A stretch of 64,000 nucleotides of DNA from Torreya grandis. Its lineage: Eukaryota > Streptophyta > Pinopsida > Cupressales > Taxaceae. The position numbers and the translations under genes were made by a program. The notes beneath the pieces were generated by a model. The model made no database searches. It was not told the DNA's origin and saw only the letters and a list, made by a program, of their open reading frames with translations. Of this stretch, positions 1-12,399 are shown piece by piece; position 1 is the first letter of the stretch; the number at the start of each line of letters is the position of its first letter. The stretch covers positions 1,892,501 to 1,956,500 of the forward strand of contig JARHVA010002373.1 in NCBI GenBank assembly GCA_037957365.1, given 5' to 3'.

Positions 1-626
1 CATTTTTTCATAATTTTTTTCTCATCTTGGGCTTACAACTTATTGCATCTAAACATGACAATATTGGAAATCCAATATGTCTATCAAAGTCATGAAATAA
101 TTAGTTGAAGTTAGGTTCATCATTAATCCTTACCTCTTTATAGAATGAAACTTATGTAATGACACCTTTTTCTAGACATACCATGGTAAAAAATATTGCA
201 ATAACTATTTTACTTGTCAAAGAGTTAGTGTTTGAAAGCAAAATTTGGTCTTTAAAGAGACGAACACTTATAATAATTGCTCTTTTAGAGTATGATAATA
301 AATATCATCAAAGATCATTTGGATTTGATTTTTTTGACACAAAGAGAGAGGTTAAATATGTGTGAAATGTTTAACTATGGTTGTTAATGAATTTAGTGAC
401 CAAAATGGAAGATGGAAAAGTTTGTGTTATCAAATGGAAGGGTTAGAGAAATGAATAGGTTGTACAATACCTTCCATAATCCATGTGAAATAATTTTACA
501 AATTTTATAAAAAATAATATGTTTTAATGAAGATATTGAAAGCATAATTTTTAATGAGTTCCATTCAAAAACATTAGTGACATCTCACAAACACCTAATA
601 TATCTCAATGGACATTGTTTGTGTTA
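1..626 (+). pseudogene. RPA70/RPA1-like pseudogene, 5' part (OB fold A and start of OB fold B)
   Basis: This is a broken copy of the large subunit of replication protein A, the nuclear single-stranded-DNA-binding complex of replication and repair. A frame at 159-365 contains W-S-L-K (about 244-258) and F-G-F-D-F-F-D-T-K (318-344). These match the first strands of RPA70 OB fold A, where a basic WxIK strand is followed by an FDLxD strand. After a stop, other frames give YNTFHNPCEI and EDIESI near 455-555, resembling the end of fold A and the linker. A third frame gives M-D-I-V-C-V-I-M just before 631, matching the DxIGVV start of fold B. The copy has stops and frameshifts and is cut at 631 by a retrotransposon. 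It resumes at 6606. The N-terminal OB domain lies outside the window. The family call is from pattern recognition; identity is fairly secure because three domain blocks occur in order. Confidence 0.75.
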
Positions 627-631
627 TTATG
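627..631. repeat. 5-bp target-site duplication, left copy
   Basis: TTATG directly precedes the LTR at 632 and is repeated at 6601-6605 directly after the second LTR. A perfect 5-bp duplication is the integration footprint expected of LTR-retrotransposon integrases. The base before it on the left is also A, as it is on the right. Confidence 0.85.
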
Positions 632-2724
632 TGATGCAGGAGCATCACCTACCACATTGTACATATTGGTAAATTTTCATGTTTTGAGTCTTTATTAACT
701 TGTTAATGTCATAGGATGTATTTAGGAAATTTTTTGAGGTGTTAGAATGGTGTAAAATTTGAATTAGGGTCATATAAGAATTTTCCCTCCAAAATCCTTT
801 TATTTGAATTTTCAAAATTACATGTTATGCTTAGAGACTTCAAATTTGTTTCAAGAAGTTATAACTTTGTAATTAGTGGGGTTAGGTTTTAGAAAGGTGG
901 TAAAGGTGTCCCAAAACATAAATTACTCACATGATGAGTCACAATGATGGTTATGTAAGTAGTTATATAGTTTACACACTCCCAATGTACAAGAAGGGAG
1001 TTATAATTAGTTAGGATGGTTATTTGGTAATAAAATATATTGTATTTTCTTTTTTAAATAGTAATAAGAGTGGTAAGGGGTTGGTTTAGAACTAAGAATG
1101 TAGATAAACCCTAATAATGAGTAAACAATACTTTTTTTGAAGAAAATTTTGACCGGCAAACCTGTATCAACTGCATGTTTTTATTATCATTATGATATAA
1201 TTGGTAAGTTGAGTTACTTGTGTGGTTGAAAGGTCTTTATTTTTTGTGAATTTTATTTCTTATACATTGATGATAAGTTTAAAATAAACTTGTATACCCT
1301 ATTTAAGTGTGGACACTTTATTTTAAACTTTGAGTAAAGATAAGAATTAAAAGAAAAGTTTGTGTTTGGTGAATGTTGAGAACATATGAATAATTTAAAT
1401 AATGATATAATAAACCCTTAATATATTTTACACAATTTTATTCAATTATTTTAACAAGGACATTCTGAGTCGATCATCCTAAACTCTATTTCTGTGACAA
1501 GGAGAAAACTGAGTTAGTATATTTACAAGGAAGAAGCCTATGAAGATTGAATGATTAACTAAATATGTTTAATAACATATAATAAAGGTTATTATACTTG
1601 TGTTAGGTTTTTTAATGCCATTTAAGAAGTAAACTAGTGAATAGGCCTGAAAGTCATTATGTTTTCATTGTTTTGGAACACAATAAAATAAATTTCTTGA
1701 GTGAAAACTTGAACATACATATTGAAGGAAGGTTTAAATGATTGTATAAGGTGTAATAGGTCCATAACAACCTAAAAAAATGGTTATATTTATTTTAAAG
1801 TTCTTTAAATGTTTAAAATATATTTTTTACACTTCTCAGGTGTGTACAGATAGACAAAACCCTGTCCCTAGGGTTTCAACCAAGAAATGGGATTTATAAG
1901 AGTTTTAACCCATGAAATGTTCTAAAAATTTGTTATAAGATTTAGTATAATGTGATTTAAATGATTTTTAGGGTTTAAAATTGGTCAAGTATAGTGGATT
2001 TGGTATATAAGGGTTTGAGAGTGAAAATAAAAGTAACAAACCTAAAAGACGTAATTATGGACCTTAAAGAGATTGGAAAAGGGGTATAGCGGGTGAGATG
2101 TGGCATGAAAATTTATATATGTTAGTAATATTTTAGAGGGTATCTAAAATTGGTTACATTTTTTAATTATAGGACCTTACATGATCGTATTAAGGAAAAA
2201 ATCCCTAAAAAGGCTAGTAAAGAACCCTGTGACAGAAAGGAAAATAGTGAATAGGAAGAAGTTGTAAAAAGAGCTTGAAGGATATTAAAAAGAGGATAAT
2301 AGTGTCTTGAATGACTAGGATAGTGATATTAGAACCATCATAGAGGTCATAATTTATATATAAGTGATAAAATAATATGTTGTGAACTCGTATTGAATGC
2401 AAAGGAATAAAAGTCTATGTGAAGCAAGTGACTAAGTGTTCATGAACCATAAGAGAGTACAAGTTGAATAAAGATCAGAGGATGTTAAATAATGAGTGCT
2501 ATTAGTATCGAGGCTTCCTTAAAAGGTAAAATAAGACAAAGATAGAGAATATTTGAGACTAAAGGAGTAAGGAAACAACAAATCAAGAGTAAGGACAAAC
2601 AAATCACGAGTAAATGCTACATTTAATTATGTTGATCAGAGCTAGGTGGTAAAAGTAAGTGTTTTGATGAATGTGTCCTTGTTTTCATTAATTATTGATA
2701 AAATAGATGATTATATATGCATCA
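632..2724 (+). repeat. 5' LTR of the RPA-inserted retrotransposon
   Basis: The repeat begins TGATGCAGGAGCATCACC and ends near ...TATATGCATCA, so it keeps the TG...CA termini. It aligns over its whole length with 4468-6600; shared blocks include the CACCTACCACATTGTACAT start and the ATGAATGTGTCCTT block near the end. Confidence 0.85.
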
Positions 2725-4467
2725 TGTGGTAAGGTATTGTTGAGTTTTGTTTGAAAGTATTGATTCAGTTTATGTGTACATTGCATTAAGATTATTTGAG
2801 ATATTGTGTTGAAAGTTTGCATAGAGATGGATATGGGTTGATAATGAGATTGAAATAATGGAGTGAAGAGGTTTTAGTGATATAAATGAGAGGTATATAT
2901 ATTTAAAATAAAGAGAGTGGTGTGGCAAACCCCTTAATCCAAAAAGTCTTAGAGAGAGAAAGAAGAGCTAGTGAGAGTTCCAAGAGAGAGAAGCTCAAAA
3001 GTGAGATTGAAGAGAGAAGAGATTCCTAGAAGAAAGGATAAGAGAAGAGAAGTCCCAGGTGAGGATAAGAAAGATATTGAATTTAAGAAAGAGATTAAAG
3101 TGAGAGAGACTAAGTGAATGGTCAAGAAGGCAAGTGAGAAGGCTTGTCAAGAAGAAAAAGGTCCAAGAGAGAGACCTAGAGAGAGTGAGATAGTGAAGAG
3201 TAAATAATGATGAAGGGATTGAAGAGTGAAGATTAACAAAAAAATAAATGGAAGTGAGACAAAGATAGTTAGAAAGAGAGAAGGAAATTATTGAGATGAA
3301 TGAGGTTTTGACTATACTAGATCAAATATTAGAAGAATTGAGACCAAGATTCAGTGTGTGCATAAAGAGGAAGGTGAGATGCCCTCTCAAGCAGCTAATG
3401 GAAAAGAAGAAAAAAATACAAGTGATGAAGATGAAAGGAAGGAAACCTATAAGGATAAATGAATGGGTAAACAAGGCTCAAATTTTTATTACTAATGAAT
3501 TTTTGACACGTGTAAATCCAGGTGAAACATTGAATGAATATGAATAATATTAGAAGCATGAGAGCATGTTAGTGACGATGAAAGCCAAAGGAATTAGATA
3601 GTTGAGTTTGGGGATACAATCTTATGCTACCCTAAATGAGGTGAGCCATTAGAGGATGAATAAGAAGATAAAGATATTGCATCAGTACCATGCCTCATGA
3701 TGAGTAAGAAGGAGGTAGTTTTTAGTCAAAGAAGCATTAAGGAAAGTAAAGAAGCATATGGTATTCATTTCCATGTTGTTTATGATGAATATGTTAATAT
3801 AGATGTTTCTGAGGATGATTTGTATGAGATTACTTTGAATCTAATGAACATGTTGATGGAAGGACAAGAAGGTACAACATCATACAATGAAGTGTTTTAC
3901 AGATGCGAGGGTGAAGTAGTAGATAAGGAAGGAGAAGCACATGATGAAATGATTGAAAAGTTTGAGTGATAGCAAGTAGAGGTGATTTGTTTAGCACCAA
4001 TGGAAGAAAAAAGTTGTATAAGTGAGTACATAGTAGCAGAAGATCACGTATGGTGTCATATCATGGAAGATTCAGATTATTTGAGTCCCATAGGAGATAA
4101 GAATAACATCATGATAGATGAGTTGGCATTGAGATCAATATTGAATCAAGAGGAAGAAGAGTTGGCAACCAAGGAAAAAAGTACACTCCAAGGGAGAAAA
4201 AAAATATGGTTTTTATTGTGTTTGATTCATGTGGGGGTTTTTAGAGGCAAAGCAATGAACAATAGTTACCCATGATTTGATGGAAGATGCAAATCAAGAA
4301 GAAGATAAACAAAGGAGGAGCCATCACTAGTTTAAGCAAGCATCAAGAAGGACTAAGTGTCTCAAATAGACCTTGGTATCTAGGTGGAAAAAGGAGTCTA
4401 AAAATAACAATCAAAGTCAAAATCTTTAATAAATTTCATGGAATGTTTTTTTAATTCCTCAATAGTA
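2725..4467 (+). other. Internal region with purine-rich leader and decayed acidic reading frames
   Basis: From about 2930 to 3290 the plus strand is a purine-rich (AG) leader with many GAGAGA and AAGAGA runs. Decayed open segments follow: 3296-3547 (83 codons, K-rich), and 3697-3969 and 3982-4275, which share one frame and are separated only by TGA-TAG. The last two encode an acidic, E/D-rich protein ending in a basic stretch (QGRKKIWF) and a hydrophobic segment (CLIHVGVF). I do not recognise this protein and see no zinc knuckle or protease motif. It may be a gag-derived or element-specific protein. The stops look like CGA-to-TGA and CAG-to-TAG changes. No function is assigned. Confidence 0.5.
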
Positions 4468-6600
4468 TGATGTAAGAACATCACCTACCACATTGTACAT
4501 TTTGGTCAATTATCATGTTTTGAGTCTTTAGTATATTGTTAAGGTCATATGAGGTTTTTAGGAAACATTTTTAGGTGATAGAATGGTTTCAAATTTGAAT
4601 TAGGTTTATATAAGCCTTTTCCCACCAAATTCCTTTTATTTGAATTTTCAAATTTACATGTTATGTTTGGAGACTTCAAAATTGTTTCAAGAAGTTCCAA
4701 AATTGTAATTAGTTAGGTTAGGTTTTAGGAAGGTGGTCAAGGTGTCCCAACACATACATGACTCACATGATGAGTCACCTTGATGGTTATGTTAGTAGTT
4801 AGATAGTTTACACACTCCCAACATACAAAAAGGGAGTTAGAAGTAGTTAGGATGGTTATTTGGTAATAAAATATCTTGTATATGCTTCTGTAAGTAGTCA
4901 AAATACTGGTAAGGGGTTGGTTTTGAATTGATAATTAAGATAAACCCCAAGAATATGAGTAAACAATGCTTTGTTTGAATAATATTTTGCTTGGAAAACC
5001 TGGTATCAATTGTATATGCAAAGGCACTAAATGTGTAGATAGAATATATGAAGGAAAATTAAATAAAGATGTGTTTTTCTTATCATTATGATAGAATTGG
5101 TAAGTTGAGTTCCTTTTTTGATTGAAATATCTTTATGTTTTTTGAATTTTCCTTCTTATACATTGATGAGAAGTTTAAAATAAACCTGTATACCCTGTTT
5201 AACTGTGGACACTATGTGTTTTGAAGTCTGAGTGAAGATGATAATTCAAAGAAGAGTTTATGTTTGGTGAATGTTGAGAACATATGAACAATTGGTATCA
5301 TGATATAATAAACCCTTAAGATATTTTACACAATTGTATTCAGTTATTTTAACAAGGACATTCTAAGTTGATCATCATAAACCCTATTTCTATGACAAGG
5401 AGAAAATTGAGTTAGTATATTTATAGGGAAGAAGCATATAAAGATTTAATTATTACCTACATAAATATTATAACATATAATAAAGGTGATTGTACTTTTT
5501 TTAGGTTGTTTCAATTCCATTAAAGAAGTAAACTAGTGAACAGGCGTATAAGTCATTATGTTTTCATTATTTTGTGACATAGTCAAATAAATTTCTTGAG
5601 TGAAAACGTGAACAAAGGTATTGAATGAAGGTCCAAAAAATTTAAGAATGTGTCATAAGTCCATAAAAACCTAAAAAATTGTTAGAGTTATTTGAAATTT
5701 CTTGAAACATTTAAAAGATAATTTTTACACTTCTTAGGTGTTTATAGACAGGGAAAACCCCATCCCTAGGGTTTCAACCAAGAAATGGGATTTATAATAT
5801 TTTTACCTCATAAAATGATCTAAAAAATTGTTATGATCTTGATTCCAATGTTATTTAAAGTATTTTTATGTTTTCAAGTTGGTTAAGGATAGTGGTATAT
5901 GGTATAGAAGGGTCTAAGAGTGAAAACAGAGGTAACATACCCAAAAGACCTAATTAGGGACCTTAAAGAGATTAGAAAGGGGGTTTAAAGGGTGTGATGT
6001 GGCATGAAACTTTGTATAAGATAGGAAAAACATATAGGGTATCTAAAAAAGTGATATTTTTTAATTATAGGATTGTACATGACTGTACTAAGGATAAAAT
6101 CCCTAAAAAAGGCTAGTGAAGAACCCTATGACAGAAAGGAAAATAGTGAATAGGAAGAAGTTGTAAAGAGAGGTTAAGGGATATGAAAAAAAGGACAATA
6201 GTGTATTGGATGATTAGGGAAATGATATCAAAAACCTCATAGATTTCATACTTTATATATAAGTGATAAACTAATATATTGTGAACTTGTATTGAATGAG
6301 GAGGAATAAAAGTCTATGTGAAGCAAGTGACTAAGTGTTCATGAACCACAAGAGAGTACAAGCTGAATAAAGATTAGACGATGCTAACTAATGAGTATTA
6401 TTAGGGATAAGGCATCATTAAGAGGTAAAATAAGACATAGACAAAGAATATTTGAGGCCAAAGGAGTAAGGACAAATAAATCAAGAGTAAATGCTACATT
6501 TAATCATGTTGATTAGATCTAGGTGGTAGAGGTAAGTTTTTGATGAATGTGTCCTTATTTTAATTCATTATTGTCAAAATAGATGATGACCTATACATAA
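4468..6600 (+). repeat. 3' LTR of the RPA-inserted retrotransposon
   Basis: The repeat begins TGATGTAAGAACATCACC and ends ...CCTATACATAA, where the terminal CA appears mutated. It is followed immediately by the TTATG duplication and aligns with 632-2724. Confidence 0.85.
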
Positions 6601-6605
6601 TTATG
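6601..6605. repeat. 5-bp target-site duplication, right copy
   Basis: TTATG is identical to 627-631. The RPA70-like reading frame resumes directly after it. Confidence 0.85.
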
Positions 6606-7470
6606 TCAATCTCTCTTAATTTCACTTTACATCAAAAATATGGATTGGAAGGTAAAAATGAAATGGTGAAAATTAAATACATGTTAGGAAATACTATTGA
6701 TGTGACATTGTGGGATGCACATCACCATAAATTAAGTTAAAAACTAAGTGAAATTAATTTTGGGCAAAAATTTCCTATTTTTATAATAAAAGCATCTCAA
6801 ACATCAAATTTTAGAAGGACTACTATTAAAACTACATCAAATAGTAAATGCTTTATCAATGCTGTAATAATGGATACTAAAAAATTACATACTTGGCTTG
6901 TGCCTAAAATTTTGATGCTCTTTTGCCATCACTAGAAATAAAATACACTTAGCCACCAACACACTTAAATTTCAAATTAACATTGATTGAAATTATTCAC
7001 ATGGAAAATATAAAAAAAAGGGAATGGGAATTGGTAGAAGCAACTATGACAAATTTAATCATGGAAAATTTATTTTACTTTGCTCGTACACTTATGGTGG
7101 GTGATAGACATTACAATAAAAAAAAAAACAAAAAAATAGGTTCTAATTAACATTATGCTAAGTGTAAGATGGATATCCCTAAATGTGATTAAAAGTATGT
7201 TTTTCCTAAAAATAAAATATGGGATTGGATAGCTAAATCCATTGGTTTTTGTTGATAAAATTATAGACTTGGTCATGGGGATTGAAGTAAATTATTTAAA
7301 TTTATTAAACATGGATGACAAAAAAACTCAAGAAATCATTAATTGTTTTTTTAGTCAACATTTTATTTTCACAATATAAATTTTAGAAGAAAGATACAAA
7401 GGTGAATATCAAGTTCAATATGTTAATTTTAATTTAGAGAATCCTAAAAAATATGCATCCACAAGTTGAC
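6606..7470 (+). pseudogene. RPA70/RPA1-like pseudogene, 3' part (OB folds B and C)
   Basis: This continues the copy that ends at 631. In one frame from 6606 it reads through G-N-T-I-D-V-T-L-W (VTLW at 6702-6713), then F-P-I-F-I-I-K-A-S, and ends in K-L-H-T-W near 6885. That is the order of RPA70 OB fold B: the DxSGxxVxVTLW strand, the FPVxxIK strand and the AxKLRxWF end. Fold C follows: L-M-V-G-D-R-H-Y-N-K-K (7091-7123, where the family has a first zinc-ligand cysteine), a K-C-K...K-C-D stretch that could be the second zinc pair, D-D-K-K-T-Q-E-I-I near 7312-7345 and L-E-E-R-Y-K-G-E-Y (7383-7409). Several stops and frameshifts make it non-coding. No intron is visible between fold B and fold C. 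It could be a processed copy of the host gene or an RPA carried by a Helitron; no Helitron helicase was seen nearby. Confidence 0.78.
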
Positions 7471-7557
7471 ATGTATTTGTTTGAACTAATATTACCCATT
7501 TTTTATGTACTTTAAAAATAAAAACTTTTTGTTTTTTTATAATTTTGGAGTTTAATG

Positions 7558-7680
7558 AATGTTATTTTTTGTATCCTTAACTTTACTATATAGTCTGGAA
7601 TTATATTACATTTTATAGGAGTTATTCCATGTTTAGATTTATAGAAATTTGATAAATGGATAATTATTTTTTAAATATGT
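7558..7680 (+). repeat. Dispersed direct repeat, copy 1 (partner 9177-9290)
   Basis: The block runs from a TGTTATTTTTTGTATCCTTA-like start through ATATTACATTTTATAGGAG to TTGATAAATGGATAA. It recurs at 9177-9290 with moderate divergence, judged by eye. Confidence 0.45.
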
Positions 7681-9176
7681 ACTATAGACACATAAATTTC
7701 ATATTAATCACTTGGAAACATCAATATTGAAATTTATTTGACACACATTACTTGTGCATACACATTTTACTCTTGTTTACATTCTCTCTTAACCATTAAT
7801 CTATTTATGGACATATCACACCCAAGTTTCTATCATTAATATACATAATATCCATAGTTTGTGCCATAATTCTCTATTATCTTAAGAAAGTTATTGCCTA
7901 CTCTAGATCACTAATTTTCCCTTCCCAGATAGTGCCAATAATATTTGGATGTTGGTAGTTACTAGTAATGTCTACATGTTTCATATATGTCATATGTTAT
8001 TCAAATGATTTTATTTTCAAATTTAAATGAATTATTTAGGCTTGCCTACATGTTTCAAATGTTAGTTATGGGGTAAATTACCCAAAGCATCATCTACATA
8101 CACATATCAAGCTGAAGGCCATTCTTATCTATAAAGCAATTGACATTCACTTGCACATTGAGGAGATCATTTTGTACACCCTTAAATAACTATTTAAAAT
8201 CATGTAAATATAGAAAAAACTCAAAAGAAAAATCCAAGTTTGAAACTAGCTCAAGGTCAAATTTGCATGTTTTTAGGTGTCAAAATCCAGAGAGTTATAG
8301 TGTATTATAATGGAACACTACACAATCACATGGGAAAACTACGTGTGGTTTTATCCATATGAAAGGTATTGGAACATAGGAAAAACTAAACTAATTAGTG
8401 AGGTGTCACTAGATATGTCCAACCCATATTTATAACCCCTTTTATAGGTCAAGAAAGTATCAAAAGTGAATCTAGGTTTTTAAGGCAAGGGAAGATAACA
8501 TCTGAATCTAACCACATGATCAAAGATAAAAAATAACTCATAAATCATGTTGACATGCATATGAAATGATATATAGTAGAACAAACCACAAAATTACATA
8601 GGGATAGTTTTTGTAGACATTGGAAATATTTAGTTGTCACAAATATCTAAGGTTCACCATCAGTTTTTTGGCATATTTTGATAGTTTATTTCCCAATCCA
8701 AGTATTCATAGAGCTTATATGGATTATTTTAGGTGAATGTACATGAGTATCAAGTAGAAAAAAATAATATATCAGATAAGTGGCTTACCCTTAGTCATTT
8801 ACATATTTAACAAGTCCAATTAATCTTCTATCAACATTCATATTTGTGTGTTTTATGTTATATCTTATGCAAATTGAATTTTAATTATTTTGATCTATTT
8901 AGATTACCTAAAATCCAAAATAAGTTAAAACATGCATTTTAAAATTTTTAATTCTTAAGATAACTGGAATTTATTTTCAAATACAAATATATAAATCTAA
9001 TTAATGTTGTTATGTGTTTATTCATATTGATTCATTCATAAACATCATTTCAAGTAATTTATTTAGTGTTATCTACATATGTTTTTACACATTGAATGTT
9101 GTACATTACTTGAACATATACTTAAAGAGTCTCAAAAGTATCCCCATTTTTTACATTATATTTTTAATATCTAACA

Positions 9177-9290
9177 AATGTTACATTTTTTATTCTTACC
9201 TTTGTTGTGTAGCCTATAAATATATTACATTTTAAAAGAGTATTTTTGTGTGTAAATCTTTGGAAACTTGATAAATGGATAAAATTTGTT
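9177..9290 (+). repeat. Dispersed direct repeat, copy 2 (partner 7558-7680)
   Basis: The same ordered words as copy 1 are present: TGTTACATTTTTTATTC, ATATTACATTTTAAAAGAG and CTTGATAAATGGATAA. Confidence 0.45.
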
Positions 9291-12200
9291 TTAATGCATG
9301 CATTAAATTTTTTAATTTTTAATATAATTGTCAAAATGTAATGAAAACATGGAATTTCAATTGTCATCGTTATCAATGCTAGTAAAATAAATAATCAATT
9401 TCTCTTCTTAAAAGTTATCTATTTTAGGGTTTTTGATATTTTTTAATTAAACTTATAAATCTCTACTCCTATAAATATATAATAACATGGCATGATTATT
9501 ACACGTAGAATAAAGATTTTAATAAAGAGAAAAAATGTTGGTAATAAATCCATAAATATATCACAAATAAATGTAAATGAGAAATGAAACATCCTTTGGA
9601 TATCCATTTACATTTAGTTATTCCAAATTAGGTAGTAGTTCCTTCAAATCAACATGAAAATACCTAATAGCAATCCATAGTTACTTAATGTATAGATCAA
9701 TATGTTATGTGTAGTCCTTCAACAAGCATCATATATTTTCCTTACAAATCCATACATAGAAGTTACAAAATACACATAAAGACACCTTAACTACAAATAA
9801 ATTATTTCTATATATTAGTAAATCTTCATTAATTCAAAAATTTAACACTTTATCACAGGATAGGCATACCAATTCTTAATTTCCCATTATTACAAGAAAG
9901 AAATGCACGTCACTTTCTAATATCCGTTATCATTCCAACTTTTAAAATACACAAGCACTTTTGTCAAAAGATATATTAGTTATCATGTATTCAAATGTAT
10001 TCTATATGAATGGAAAATTATTTAGGGATGAATACTAAAATATCAAATGGGGTCCTCATTTTTCATAGATGTATTTATGAATTAAATCGACATTTATTAT
10101 CCAAATGGAATAATATGAAGCTTATAAAATATGCAAATTTATGAATGCTTACTTAGGTTGAAGAAATGCTTACATCAAGTGTACATCCAATTTTATAGGT
10201 GAAACATGTATGTGGAGAAAAATAAAAATAAAATGGACATACCATTATCTTCTCCTAGGAAATTAGTGTCATTGAAAAACATCTTACAAAAAGAATAGCC
10301 TAATAGGATATAAATCTTGTTTGAAGATAAGGTCCTAAAAAAAATGTATGATTTTTATGTTAGTAGATCACTAGTCTTAAAAGTCTTTCAATATAAAATA
10401 ACACATGATTCATACTAAAAGTATGTGTTTATTGATGAAAGTGCATTGGTAGAATTTCCTACTAAACTTGTAGATTTTTTTCATGCTTCCACATGTATCT
10501 ATTAACATTCCAAAATATCAACAAACATAAAAATCTTTTGATTTATGTGAAATTACCTTTTTTAATTATACAAAACAACTATCATTATCCTTTATGTATA
10601 TACTTATTAATACATAAAAAAAATAGAAGAGATAAAAAACTAATTAAAATGAACAAATTGAGAAACACCACATGCTATGCCATGGTCAACACTTGGCATG
10701 TCACCTGTAAATGAATACAACATAAAAGGATTATTTTTTGGAATTTCTTGCTTGGTTTTCTACAAGTCAATATATGTTCAAGTAATTTTTTTAAAAAAAA
10801 GTTTAGATGCATGAATATGCACGTAATTTGATGCATTATCCTAATAATATATTTAGTGGCCATCCCAAATTCATATGTTTTCTGCTTAACCTCATGATGC
10901 ACCATTATACCTAAGGAAAAACTACTAGTTTTGTTAAAAAAATAATGAAGACAAATTTATGACTAATTTTTTAGACCTCCATCAATGCCTTCATGATTTA
11001 CCTTGTTATCATAGGTTCTTGAAAATTCCCATCATAACATGCTAAGGTTTATTTGTGCTACTTTAAGTATAGATTCATAAACTTGGACATGGATAAGGAA
11101 ATACAATTTACTCATTCAGTTCATACCTAGTGAATATTTTTTGAAACACAATTTATAATATCGAGAATACTCATTATTACTAAATTAGTAAACATAATCG
11201 AATGTAACAAGAGATAGATGCTCATATAACATCACATAATAAATTCAATAGAATAATTAACAAATTTATACATTAATCTCTCATAATTACAAAATTAAAA
11301 CCCTTTTCCTTTCCAACTAAGTAGTATTTATAGAGCTTACAAAGGCTTTATCACTTCACATTCCTAAAATTTAATTTTTATCTAAAGAGGTCATCTCATA
11401 TTATTACATATTTTTGATATACAACCATGTGTAAAATACATACAAAATGATATACATTATACAAAATATTATACTTCACACACTTGTCATTCATACATAC
11501 TTTATGATTTTATACTTAAAAGTTTACTAACAACATTTTCTTAGACTTAAATAGGTGTTTCATCTTGAAACAAAATTATAGGAAGTGTGCCAAAGTCTAG
11601 AGCTAATGGAGTTATCTATTCTACACCAATGGGTTGGTTTAGAAGCAATTCTTGTGGTAATCACTCAGAGTGCCATTTATCAATTTTAACATATTTCACA
11701 CTACTTAACTATCCTTTTGTATTTTAAACTATCATACTAATATACTAACCTTTTTGGGTTTTAAATAGATTGGTGTATAGATTGGAGAAAAATGTTCTAT
11801 GTTTAGATACATTCAAATTGGAAATTATAATTTTACTTACACAATTGGGAGGAGAGTTGGACCATCTGATTCAATTTTAAAGTTTTAAGGTATCTATTGA
11901 TGGAAAAAACTATATCAAGAAATAATGATAATCCTTATCCATAAATTTTCAAAAATAAAAATTTATTGTGTTACTTACTTACTACTCTATTTTAATTTTT
12001 CATGGATCATTAAGCATTATGATACTTGGTGAAAAACATTTTTTGGGGGAAAAGTATCAATAAGGTTAATGATTTTTCAATCTTTCTGGACTCATTCTTA
12101 AATCTTATGGCCTTCCCTACTTCTAAATTCTTCAATTTTTTCAAAATTGTAAGATTACAGTACATACAAATTTATGAGAGGCATTAAGTGCAAAACTAGA

Positions 12201-12399
12201 GATGATTCAAGTTGTGAAGATGATGGTGCCATTGGATCCATTTTAGATGATGGTGTTGTTGAAACCATTGATAATAATTATATTAGTGCTATGAATTCAG
12301 ATGCTAGAAGTGTTTTATATAGTGGAGATGCTTGTGAGGTTGTTTTTACCACTTTTTTAGTTTGTAGCTCTTGTGCAAGATAGCTCAACAAAATTAATT

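Larger units (their letters stand above)
632..6600 (+). mobile_element. Non-autonomous LTR retrotransposon inserted in the RPA70-like copy
   Basis: Two ~2.1-kb direct repeats (632-2724 and 4468-6600) flank a 1.74-kb internal region, and the whole is bounded by TTATG duplications. No protease, reverse transcriptase, RNase H or integrase pattern was found inside, so movement would have depended on proteins from another element. Orientation is taken as plus because the internal decayed reading frames run that way. No strong primer-binding site or polypurine tract was identified next to the LTRs. By eye the LTRs differ at roughly 15-20% of positions plus small indels, so the insertion is old. Size class and lack of pol fit a LARD-type element, but the superfamily cannot be decided from this sequence alone. 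Confidence 0.85.
7471..12173. other. AT-rich stretch without recognisable gene
   Basis: There are no long frames and no family-like motif on either strand. The open stretches here are under 80 codons and of low-complexity composition. A weak direct repeat links 7558-7680 and 9177-9290: both contain ATATTACATTTTA followed by an AACTTGATAAATGGAT-like block. Its two copies suggest an old duplicated or dispersed repeat next to the RPA-like copy. I see nothing else to annotate. Confidence 0.6.

Noticed and set aside
395..480. Text resembling the GAG-pre-integrase lead-in of Ty1/copia elements (M-E-D-G-K-V-C-V-I-K-W-K-G)
   Set aside because: The flanking frames fit RPA70 OB fold A and its linker much better, and no copia integrase or RT follows.
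12174..12383. A 69-codon acidic plus-strand frame
   Set aside because: It lies in a region whose coding-like text is on the minus strand and shows no motif.
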